Assembly (NCBI GenBank): GCA_902806595.1
Contig: CADCXC010000004.1
Location: forward strand, 496,001 to 560,000
Reading direction: 5' to 3'
From: Pyrenopolyporus hunteri
Taxonomy: Eukaryota; Ascomycota; Sordariomycetes; Xylariales; Hypoxylaceae
Length of the DNA stretch: 64,000 bases
Part shown: positions 55,290 through 64,000 of the stretch, piece after piece
Layout: each line of letters opens with the position of its first letter
Numbering within the stretch: the first letter of the stretch is position 1
Program-made: the position numbers and the translations under genes
The notes under the pieces: model-generated
The model's input: the letters and a program-made list of their open reading frames with translations, nothing else
What the model was told of the DNA's origin: nothing
The model's database searches: none

Positions 55290-57204
55290 ATGTCTCTCGT
55301 CCAGCACGTCACCGCGAACGAAGGCATCGACCGCGTGCCCCCCGACGGCCAAGAGGGAGGCGACGACGAGATCCTATGGCGCACCCTAAGCTACGACGTC
55401 TTCCGCCCCGGCAACGACGGCAAGCTCACTGTCTGCCATGAAACCTATCCGCCCAATACCGCCGCGTACAAGGTCTCGCCCGCCAAGAGAGCAGGTAAGA
55501 CATCTCAATCCTAATATATATACCCCATCGGAACCAAGCTTGGATCCGCGCTGTCAAGAAGACGAATAAGACAGATAGACAATTAAAGAGAGGACGAAAA
55601 ACTAACACCCGTTCCCAGCCCAAGTCGCGTTCGCCATCGTCGCGTGCTGGTTCGCCGCGGGCATCGTGTACGGCTTCGCGTCCCTGAAACCCATCCTGAT
55701 CGAGGAAGGCGTGTACGAGGACCTCTGCCCGCCGGACGAGCGGCACAAGGGCGGCGGCGGTCGCACGGGCGACGGCAGCGAGAAGGTGCCCTGCGACGCG
55801 CAGGACATGCGGCTGAACCTGTTCTTCATCCTAGCGTCCATCACGACGAACGTGTCGTCGCTGCTCGCGGGGTGGGTTCTCGACCACTACGGGCGGCGGC
55901 TGTGTTACGTCATCTCGGGCTTGCTCATGGTGGCCGGGTGCGTGCTGATGGGGCTGGCCTTCCAGATCCCCCAGTTCGACGGGTACCTGGTCGCGAACGT
56001 GCTGCTGAGCCTGGGGGGCACCTTCGTGTTCGTGCCGAGCTTCCAGCTGGCCAACGCGTTCCCCCGGTACTCGGGGCTGATCGTGGCGCTGGTCACGGGG
56101 GCCTTCGACGGGTCGGCCGCCATCTTCCTGTTCTACCGGCTGGCGTGGGAGGCGTCGGACCGCGCCCTCACGCCAGCGCGCTTTTTCTTCGGGTACACGG
56201 TCGTGGGTGTGCTGCTCTTGGTCGGCGAGTTCGCGCTCATGCCCGCGCACGCGTACCACACGACGCCGGAGCTAGAGCGCAAGCTCGAGCGGGCGCAGGA
56301 CGCCTCGCGCGACGTGCACGACTCGGACGACGAGCTGGAGAGCCCCGGCGAGGTGCGGCGGGTGCGCAGCGCGCGCGCGTCGCGCCGGCTCTCCAAGGTG
56401 GAGCAGATCGAGGAGCTGGTGGGCGGCGAGGCGGAGCGCGGGGACCGCGCGCAGGCGGAGGAAGACCGGCAGGCTGCCAGTGGAGTCTGGGGGGTTCTAC
56501 ACGGCCTGCCGGCGCACCGGCAGATGATGACGATGTGGTTTGTGCTGCTGCTGCTGCTTACTGTGCTGCAGATGCTGCGCATGAACTACTTCATCGCCAC
56601 CGTACGCGCGCAGTACCGATACCTCCTGGGTTCAGAGAAGCTCGCCGAGGATATCAACCACTTCTTCGACGTCGCGCTACCCGTGGGCGGTGTCTTCGCA
56701 ACACCGTTTATCGGGCTATTACTCAACAACCTAAGTGTGGCGACGGCGTCTGGAGTGTTGACACTATTCATCGTGGTCATCGGAGTGCTCAATTGCCTCC
56801 CGCAGTTATGGGCGGGCTATGCCACGGTAGTAACCTTCGTGTTATTCCGACCGCTATACTACAGTGCAGTCAGCGACTTTGCAACTAAAATCTTCGGCTT
56901 CGCGACCTTCGGTCGTATCTACGGCACCATCACCTGCCTATCGGGCCTCGTCAACTTCGTGCAGTCAGGGCTTGACGCCTTAACTCATGGCCCACTCCAA
57001 GGCGACCCTACACCAGTCAATGCCGCCATGGCTGCGGGTGGCACGATACTCGGCGTGGCGCTGACTGCTTACGTCGTGGTCCAGGGCCGGTCATTCCGCC
57101 GGAAGCTTCAGCAAAGCGAAGCGGCCGGGATGGTTCAGGAGCGGCTCCACCTGATCCGAGAAGAGAGGGAAGCGGAGGAGGCGGGTTACGGCACAGTAGG
57201 GTAA
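55290..57204 (+). CDS. MFS transporter, Fmp42/SLC43-like (596 aa)
   Basis: Model: join(55290..55494, 55619..57204); the intron has a CTAACAC branch point and CCCAG acceptor. A 12-TM major facilitator starts with AQVAFAIVACWFAAGIVYGF, keeps the motif-A-like loop GWVLDHYGRRLCYV after TM2, and has a large charged central loop (about residues 285-370, with ELERKLERAQ and SARASRRLSKVEQIEEL). The pattern fits fungal Fmp42-type proteins, distantly related to SLC43 amino-acid transporters; the yeast protein was found with mitochondria and the cargo is not established. The first half of exon 2 (55620-56480) is strikingly GC-rich at third positions compared with the second half, an abrupt composition shift inside one gene. 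Confidence 0.87.
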
Positions 57205-57729
57205 ATAAATATAACCATCCATATCGGACTATGGGAAGAAAAGGAGGGTTAACGAGTTTGATATGTTCGCCCGCGGCGTCCCGGATCAACAGAGGTCATA
57301 GGAAAGAAAAGATTGAGCCATGATACTAGACATAAAATAATCATATATACCAAGGTATAAATGTACGATTAAAACAGAAGAGAAAAAGGACACTAAATAT
57401 TAAGAGTTGGGATACGTCAGGCGTCCGACATCATGCTTTGAAGATTCAATTTGTGACGGATACCTCTATATGAGAGATGAGTGACCGTGGTCTTCGACCA
57501 AAACCAAATAGAACCATTTCAGATCGATAGATGGACAATTCGGGAATCATAGTGTTAGAAGACACCTCATCACTTTCCCAGCCGTAGTAGCTCGGCCCGA
57601 AACACAACATAAGACGTTGTTCATTCAACCTCGTAGTATGGCCTGCATACCACATACACCCATTCCGGATAAGACGACCTACTGTTGGGCCGATTACTCG
57701 TCTATACACTACTATATCAAGGTGAGGCT
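57205..57729. other. Convergent intergenic region
   Basis: Tail-to-tail spacer of about 525 bp between the two MFS genes. The open frame at 57446-57838 on the minus strand overlaps the next gene in another frame and is rejected. Confidence 0.6.
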
Positions 57730-59706
57730 TTAGAGCCTCAGGGGGTACTTCTCCCTCAATCTCGTGCCGAACTTGAAGATGATGATGGGGATAGGAATCA
57801 TAGCTACGCCGATGAAGCCAAGCACCGAACACCCCCAACCGACCCCCAGGCTATTGAATAGCGCTGGCCCGCATAATGGAAGGAAAGCGGCGACGACGCT
57901 ACGCAGGACAGTGAATGCTGCAATTCCCGACGCAGCATACGATGGATACGCGTCGATGATGTATGCTTGCGTGGGCATAAAGACGCCAATTACGCCGAAC
58001 CCGAGAGGGAATAAGCCTATGATCGGTAAGATCCAATGGGCCCGCGCCTGCGCTGACCACCCGTACCAAAAGAAGGCGAGGGGACAGAGGAATGAGTACC
58101 AGATCATGACGGTTAGGCGAAATTCGGGACGAAACAAGCCACCGTTGGCCTTCGTCAAGCGCACCACCGTCTTATCTGACAGCATAGAGAACGCCCATAG
58201 ACCAGCCATATAGCCAAGGCCAATGGATATGAACACTAGACCGGAGGCCCCGGTGCCCCAACCGTAGCGAGTCTCGAAAGTTGGCGGAATGGAATTATAC
58301 ATCAAGTATACGGATCCATAAATGAAAGAGACGTATAAAGACTGTATGAATATCATAGGCGCAAAGACGAGCATCTTGAGCGGCCGTAACATACCGGTCC
58401 TAAGGATAGCCAACTGGGATACCTTCCGAGATTCGTCAGCATCATAGCAGGACTTAAGGTCTGCGCGCTTTAGCTCCTTGCTCAGACGCTTAACCTTCCG
58501 CTGCAAGAGAACCTTGTGATTCGTCTCCGGAAGGAAAATGGCCAGGATCACGGTAATGACAGCGGAGGGAATCAACACTATCCAAAACGACCAACGCCAA
58601 CCGATAGACTCGGCAATAAAAGCCCCAACCAGAGGCCCAACTGTAGGGCCGACAAGAGGGCCTAGCGCCCATATCGAAAGGGCCGTGCCACGCCGTTCGA
58701 TGGGGAATAAATCTCCTATAATGGCGCCTCCGAGAGTCATGCAACCGCTACCCCCGATACCAGCCGCGAACCGAAAGGCCACGAGTAAGCCGAGACCAGG
58801 AGATAAAGCGCACCCTATGTGCCACAAACAGAAGAAGATATTAGAGGAAGTGAGCACGCCGGCACGGCCGAAGATCTCAGAAAGGGGAGCTAGGAATAGG
58901 GGGCCAGTGGCATAACCCAGTAGATAGATACTAACTGGAAACGGACCGTTCGTTGGGTTGGTGTTGCGAAAATCTTTGTTGATGTACTCGATAGCAGGAG
59001 CTAGGACGGAAGACGAGAAAGGGGACATGAAAGTAATGGCAGCCAGCGCCCATACTATCACCCATTTTCGAGTCGCTGAGAAGTTCAAGGGCATCATTGG
59101 GTCATCTTGGCTTTCCCATCCAACGACAGAATTCCCGAGATCGGAGAGAGGTAGAATTCTAGGTGAAATCCCGTCCGCTTTCCGGGCAGATGAATTTCCC
59201 TCGTTCTCATCGTCAGCGGGTTGCATAAGCCCGGTTGACCCTTCCCCTACTAGGCCACTGGTACAGCGAACCTGTCTCATTTGCTCCCGATCCAGGATGA
59301 GCTTTCCGGTAGAATATACCGACCGAATTTGATCCCGATCTAGCACGAAAGAGAAACGTATAACATCCAACGATGGACGTACTCGATTCTCGAGCCGTAC
59401 CGTGTCAGGAGTTGTATCCATCTTTTCCTCGTCGTTTTTGCACGTATGGCTACCGTCATCTGTTCCATCCCCTTGAGAATTTTCTGGCTTTGAAGTGTCG
59501 CTACTCTTGTCTGTCTCATTTTCGGGCTTCTCGAGATTTTCTTGCCTTTCTTCTAGTTTTGGAGCGGCTTCGTCTCCCGATGCCGAAGCCTGGTTGTTAT
59601 TCCCTGGGTCATTATCTGGTACGTGTGAATCTAGTTCCTTCTCCTCGTCCGACTTTGAGGGCGGGCTATCGATATTTTCCGTTGCGTTCCCGGTATCCCC
59701 GTCCAT
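57730..59706 (-). CDS. MFS multidrug/polyamine exporter, DHA1 type (658 aa)
   Basis: An intronless drug:H+ antiporter-1 family exporter. The ATG at 59706 is preferred (GCCATGG context); an upstream in-frame ATG at 59793 would add 29 mostly hydrophobic residues. The first ~210 residues are acidic and serine-rich (SDEEKELDSHVPDNDPG) and presumably cytosolic. TM1 follows (KWVIVWALAAITFMSPFSS), then APAIEYINKDF, the motif-A-like loop APLSEIFGRAGVL, the antiporter motif C GPLVGPTVGPLVGAF, and six further TM helices ending FKFGTRLREKYPLRL. Substrates may be drugs, toxins or polyamines, as for yeast Flr1/Tpo1 relatives; not decidable here. Confidence 0.9.
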   Translation of the reverse strand: MDGDTGNATENIDSPPSKSDEEKELDSHVPDNDPGNNNQASASGDEAAPKLEERQENLEKPENETDKSSDTSKPENSQGDGTDDGSHTCKNDEEKMDTTPDTVRLENRVRPSLDVIRFSFVLDRDQIRSVYSTGKLILDREQMRQVRCTSGLVGEGSTGLMQPADDENEGNSSARKADGISPRILPLSDLGNSVVGWESQDDPMMPLNFSATRKWVIVWALAAITFMSPFSSSVLAPAIEYINKDFRNTNPTNGPFPVSIYLLGYATGPLFLAPLSEIFGRAGVLTSSNIFFCLWHIGCALSPGLGLLVAFRFAAGIGGSGCMTLGGAIIGDLFPIERRGTALSIWALGPLVGPTVGPLVGAFIAESIGWRWSFWIVLIPSAVITVILAIFLPETNHKVLLQRKVKRLSKELKRADLKSCYDADESRKVSQLAILRTGMLRPLKMLVFAPMIFIQSLYVSFIYGSVYLMYNSIPPTFETRYGWGTGASGLVFISIGLGYMAGLWAFSMLSDKTVVRLTKANGGLFRPEFRLTVMIWYSFLCPLAFFWYGWSAQARAHWILPIIGLFPLGFGVIGVFMPTQAYIIDAYPSYAASGIAAFTVLRSVVAAFLPLCGPALFNSLGVGWGCSVLGFIGVAMIPIPIIIFKFGTRLREKYPLRL

Positions 59707-61091
59707 GGCAGCGAAAGTTGACCTAGTATTAGCGGTGGCTATTATGGTAGGAAGTGAGACAAGCCAATTCAACCAGAACATCATCACGAACATGTAAAGC
59801 CATGGTTACTTAAGGACTTAGAGATTAGGTGCAAGGCAAGACTTAAAATGGAGACAAGAGGGCGCGAATTTAGGACCGGAGGCCGTAGATTCGAGACATA
59901 ACTAGGTTATCGCCTACGAGTCTGGTGTTTAAATGAAAGCTTCTCGGGGCCCCATGATTCCCGTTAGGAGGGATCGGGACGGCATTCCAAACGATGCCCA
60001 TTCCGAGTCCTAGAGGCCAGGTTGTGTACCTACCTATAGAAGCATAGGACGTCATTACTTTGGTAGGTTGAATTGTCCCAGGCCACACCCATAGGACCTG
60101 AGGACCTTATTCCGTCCGTGTGGAAAATGGCTCGTTTAGCTTCAGCAAGGAGTCAATCTTGCCAACCACATAATTTTAATGTGGTAGATGGGGGTTCCGT
60201 AGGAGGGGTTAGGATTTTGATAAGTGTAGAGTCCGGATTCCAGGGCGTCGTTTCAGTTGCTAACGTGCACAATGTGTGCAGAGCCGGAGGGGATGTAGTT
60301 GGGCAGCATGGTATTCCGAGACAGGCGAGAGGTGACAAGCCGCTCTCGTCAAGTTCCTAGGAAATGTACCTAGGTAAATATAGGTGCCTAGGTAGGTAGA
60401 TACATGTAGGCAAGCAAAGATTGGGGGATGTGTAAATGAGCAAGATTAGATTGACTATCTCATGTTAGATGGATTGGCCGGATTATTCTCGTACGTGAAC
60501 TAAAGGAAGTTGAGCTGTTTTTGGTGAGCATAGGCATAGTTAGGTAGGTAGGTGGTCACGCTGGTCCGTTGGTATTGTACCTGCCCCTGTACCCTGGTAA
60601 ATTTTGCTGAGACCCATAATAGAAGCTTTCTCAGATCTTGGAAATAGGCATCTGTGGTTGGCCAGAAGCTCGCTACCAAGGCCTATAGTTGTTTCAGTAG
60701 CAGGTCAAGTAGGTACCGATTGTATATTACCTGGTAGGTACCTCGAAGTACCTATGCACAGCGCTGTAGGTAAGGTACTCATTTAGCACAAATTGAAAGC
60801 CGTGCGCACCACCGCTACGTGTTATACGGTACGGTAGGTACGGTACAATACGTCGTACCCTTAAGCCAAGCTTAACTGATCTAGGTGGCTTCTATCGGTT
60901 GTCATTCAGCCTTATTTGCCGACACCTGCACCTACCGCAATCACCTACTACATGGACCTTGAGGCCACGACGCACACTTCATCTTCCCTCTGTTGCCGAC
61001 TCTACCCCAACCCGTCGACACAACCACGGACAATGGGCTTCCTTTCGCCGGTCCTTTAACCTCGCATAACAGGAATGCCTGAGCCGCAAAC
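59707..61091. other. Divergent intergenic region rich in TAGGTACC words
   Basis: Lies between the MFS exporter and Alg7. Dense TAGGTAC/GGTACGGTAC words occur at 60360-60410, 60540-60555, 60705-60780 and 60820-60860. No gene is supported; the two overlapping open frames at 60073-60360 lack motifs. Confidence 0.6.
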
Positions 61092-62622
61092 ATGCCGACC
61101 GCCGCGCAATCCTCCCAGCTCTCGCGCCCCGAGACGCTGTACCTTTCCAGTCTCACCTTAGTTTGCGCCGCCATCCTCATACGAACCTTCGAGGGCGAGG
61201 GTGCGCCCCTTATCGCGTCTCTGGCTCTTAGCGGCATCTCATTCGCTGCTAGCTATGCCATGATACGATGGCTTGGCCCTACCTTCATCAAGGCGGGATT
61301 GAAAGGTCGTGATTTGTCCAAGGTCAACAACAGCCACTACATACCGGAGTGCATGGGGGGCATATGCGCAGTAGTCTACCTACTGATCATCATCGTCTTC
61401 ATACCCTTCCCATTCTACAAGGACATCGTGGTCGCCACTAGTGGTGGCGGAAACCGTGATGTGGTTATGAACGTGGAGTTTGTTCAGCAGGGAAGGCTGC
61501 TTCACAAGTTCCCGCATAGCAAGGTATGGGCCTCACCTCCGAGCGAGTCTTACGCCTTAGGTCTTAAGTCTTAAGCCTTCGAGTCAGAGTCCGTGTTGGT
61601 AGTGAATAGCAGACTGATATGCTTCCGCCCTCGTGTAGCTGGCTTCTTACCTCTCCGCCATCATATCACTCCAATCAATCACTCTCCTCGGTATTAGCGA
61701 TGACTTGTTCGATATCCGCTGGCGACATAAGTTCTTCATCCCGGCCTTCGCCTCCATCCCACTCCTCGTGATCTACTTTATCGACTTCGGTGTCACTTCC
61801 ATCGTCCTCCCAACCTTCCTCCAACCCTACGTCGGCCGCGAGCTGTTCGACCTCGGAATCCTCTACTATGGATACATGTCAGCGTTTTCCATATTCAGCC
61901 CAAACAGCATCAACATTCTTGCTGGTATCAACGGGATCGAAGTCAGTCAGAGTATCGTAATCGCGCTCCTCCTCGCGTTCAACGATGCCCTCTATCTGCT
62001 CACGCCGTACCCCCACCCGGCTACCGACTCCCACTTGTTCTCCCTCTACTTCCTCCTGCCCTTTCTGGGGGTGAGTTTCGCGCTGTTGATCCACAATTGG
62101 TATCCTGCCCGCGCATTCTGTGGAGACACCTACTGTTATTTTGCGGGTATGGTGTTCGTGGTGGTTAGTATCCTAGGCCATTTTTCGAAGACCCTGATTT
62201 TGCTGCTGGTCCCTCAGATCTTCAATTTTGTCTACAGCACACCTCAGCTATTCGGGCTGATCCCGTGCCCACGTCACCGCCTGCCACACTTCAACGCGCG
62301 AACCGGCCTCCTCGAGCCAAGCGTGACCAAGTGGGAGAAGGATAAGCAACCCCGCCCAATTATCGAAAAGACTCTGCGGCTATTGGCGCAGCTCAGGCTA
62401 TTACGTATCAAGGACGATGAACAAGGTCGAATCGAGGAAACGAGCAACTTCACCATTCTGAACCTCTGGCTGGTCTGGCGGGGCCCCATGCGTGAGGATA
62501 GGCTCGCTAAGGAGATCACCGCCATGCAGGTCGTGTTGGGCTTATTTGGCCTCTTCGTTAGACATCGATTGGCCCTCCTCATCTTCAGGGAGGATAATCT
62601 GAATATCAGAAGCGCCGTATAG
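61092..62622 (+). CDS. ALG7: UDP-GlcNAc:dolichyl-phosphate GlcNAc-1-P transferase (Alg7, 471 aa)
   Basis: Model: join(61092..61523, 61639..62622). This is the first committed enzyme of N-glycan precursor synthesis in the ER membrane, transferring GlcNAc-1-phosphate from UDP-GlcNAc to dolichyl phosphate; it is the target of tunicamycin. Family hallmarks are present: VNNSHYIPECMGGICAVVYL, the acidic GISDDLFDIRWRHK, SPNSINILAGINGIEVSQ, the cytosolic loop HNWYPARAFCGDTYCYFAGM, and PQLFGLIPCPRHRLPHFN with the conserved basic/histidine cluster. About ten TM helices are visible. The single 115-bp intron joins HSK to LASYLSAIISLQS in phase 0. Length agrees with fungal Alg7. Confidence 0.95.
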
Positions 62623-64000
62623 CTCCGGCGCTTGGACTAGCCTACTTCATGCACAGATACCCCGTTACAAAATGTACAAAACGATAGAATGACAGCTAGC
62701 AAACTAGTTTAGCTAGGTCGCGTGTATATGCACTTGCGCTTCAATTCAATACGATGACCGATAATAATCGGGGTCGTTAATGAGACTCAGAAACCATACC
62801 CCGTCTCCCCCCGTTAATCAATCCGAGAACTGACTCAGTCTCTCCAGCATGACATATGAGTTCTTACCTAAGGGAGCCACCTAAGGTTCGCGCCCTGCTA
62901 CAGTGACCAGCATGTGCGTAGTAATATCTCCTAGCCGTCGTAAGTCAACACCTGAGACTGACTCGAGGTTCCATTTTTCTGTACATGCGCAAATGTTTTA
63001 TACTCCTAATATATATGAAATACACGACTTGGTTCGGTTGAGCGGTATGTGACGAGTCAAGTAGCACTACTCAAGATCAGAGATATATGCGGTCTCACCA
63101 CATCTGTCTCACGTTAACGACTTGAGCTATCGAACCGACCACAATGGTGTGAGACCGGAAACAACACACCCTCTTCATCCAGATACCTACCTACCTAGGT
63201 ATGTATAATGCACGTATACGGCGCTACACCACTTATGCGGTCTCAATTTACCTCGCTCGGGCACTCGAGGGGGACATGAACTGCTGCGACAACACCAAGG
63301 TGTTTTAAGGACTCGAAGCCTATTGGCTAGGAATAGCCTCGAATCATGTAGGTATGTATGTATGTGTTAGACATTTAGAGTCCTACTCGCTGGAACCTAG
63401 CAGCGTAGTCAGCCCAAAACAACACTATTTACGTGCACGGCACGATCAGGACGTCGTGCTATTACGTCTGCACGCCGCCCACGCGTGAATTTGACTGTGC
63501 GCCCCCCGGCCGATATGCCTACATTATGTACAATTCCGTACCTAAGATGCTCTTTTCCCCGGAGATGGGCACACGGCCTCGTCCGAGTAGACCAGACGGA
63601 CGCTCCTCTATAGGTACGTATGAACGTATATCGAGGTCGACTCATATCTACCTACGCATATACGTTTAGGCGGGTAATCTCAGATGTTGCCCATAGTAGG
63701 TCAACGGAGGAGTCGACGTGAGCCTACTTCCTCTATCAAGGTCGATCTTGTACGGCACTTGGCTCGTCGACTTTGACGTTCTTACGAGACTGACTCGGGG
63801 CCCGCTCTTAAAATACCATCGATTCCCTTCTGCGCATTATTCCCTATCTCATATTCGCGCTGACCTCGCTATTAACATTACATGTTATGACTCAGCAAGC
63901 TGCAGCGTACATAAAGTATTTCCTGTGTCGAGCCGAGACAGCAAGCCTGGTAATCAATCATACGACCGTCATCCCATCTCATCCAGCGTCAACAGTCGGC
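62623..64000. other. Right-edge intergenic region
   Basis: No gene is supported to the window end. It holds an imperfect inverted repeat GGTCTCACCA (63091-63100) / TGGTGTGAGACC (63145-63156), a second TATGCGGTCTCA copy at 63234-63245, and a TACCTACCTACC block at 63183-63196. Confidence 0.5.

Noticed and set aside
55644..56888. 414-aa plus-strand frame overlapping the Fmp42-like gene
   Set aside because: Arises from the extreme GC3 of the real gene; the R/G/A-rich translation has no family resemblance.
63090..63140. Candidate tRNA on the minus strand (GGTTCGATAGCTCAAG start)
   Set aside because: D-stem pairing fails, there is no T-arm GGTTCRA at the right distance and no matching acceptor stem.

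Overview
The window reads as nuclear DNA of a filamentous ascomycete (Pezizomycotina). Introns are short (about 45-110 bp) with GTAAGT-like donors, CTAAC-type branch points and YAG acceptors. Many genes belong to families typical of these fungi: PTH11/rhodopsin-like 7TM proteins, a NACHT-WD40 protein, an AA9 LPMO, a tannase/feruloyl esterase, multi-TM P450s and MFS exporters. Intergenic DNA is littered with the palindromic motif TAGGTACCTA, which I loosely associate with Xylariales-type genomes; this lineage hint is weak inference. I found no CRISPR array, rRNA, convincing tRNA or intact transposon.

Layout: (1) 0-9 kb: a truncated gene at the left edge, two cytochrome P450s (1574-3340 +; 6657-8501 -) and a PTH11-like receptor (4090-5731 -) with a decayed copy of one of its exon segments just upstream. 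(2) 10-15.5 kb: a seven-exon NACHT-WD40 NLR. (3) 15.8-21.8 kb: housekeeping block with a CLC transporter, a Dpb3-like histone-fold protein and U2 snRNP A'. (4) 21.8-25 kb: a 3.3-kb gene desert carrying a 79-bp hairpin element. (5) 25-33 kb: a tannase-family esterase, a CorA-like C-terminally anchored membrane protein, a RidA-family protein and a RING protein. (6) 33-41 kb: two deserts around a third P450. (7) 41-46 kb: a 92-aa membrane protein, an AA9 LPMO and a 735-aa secreted multidomain phospholipase A2. (8) 47.8-53.2 kb: an EBP-like sterol isomerase homologue, nucleoporin Seh1 and a second PTH11-like protein. (9) 55-62.6 kb: an Fmp42-like MFS protein, a DHA1-type drug exporter and Alg7.

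The genes do not form one recognisable pathway. Housekeeping genes (CLC, Dpb3, U2A', Seh1, Alg7) alternate with accessory genes for environment sensing, detoxification and plant-polymer attack (P450s, PTH11-like, NLR, LPMO, tannase, PLA2, MFS). The three P450s lie far apart with no polyketide or peptide synthase, so I do not call a biosynthetic cluster. Exon coordinates were reconstructed by eye from splice signals, reading phase and family consensus. All models keep an open frame, but none is backed by RNA data.
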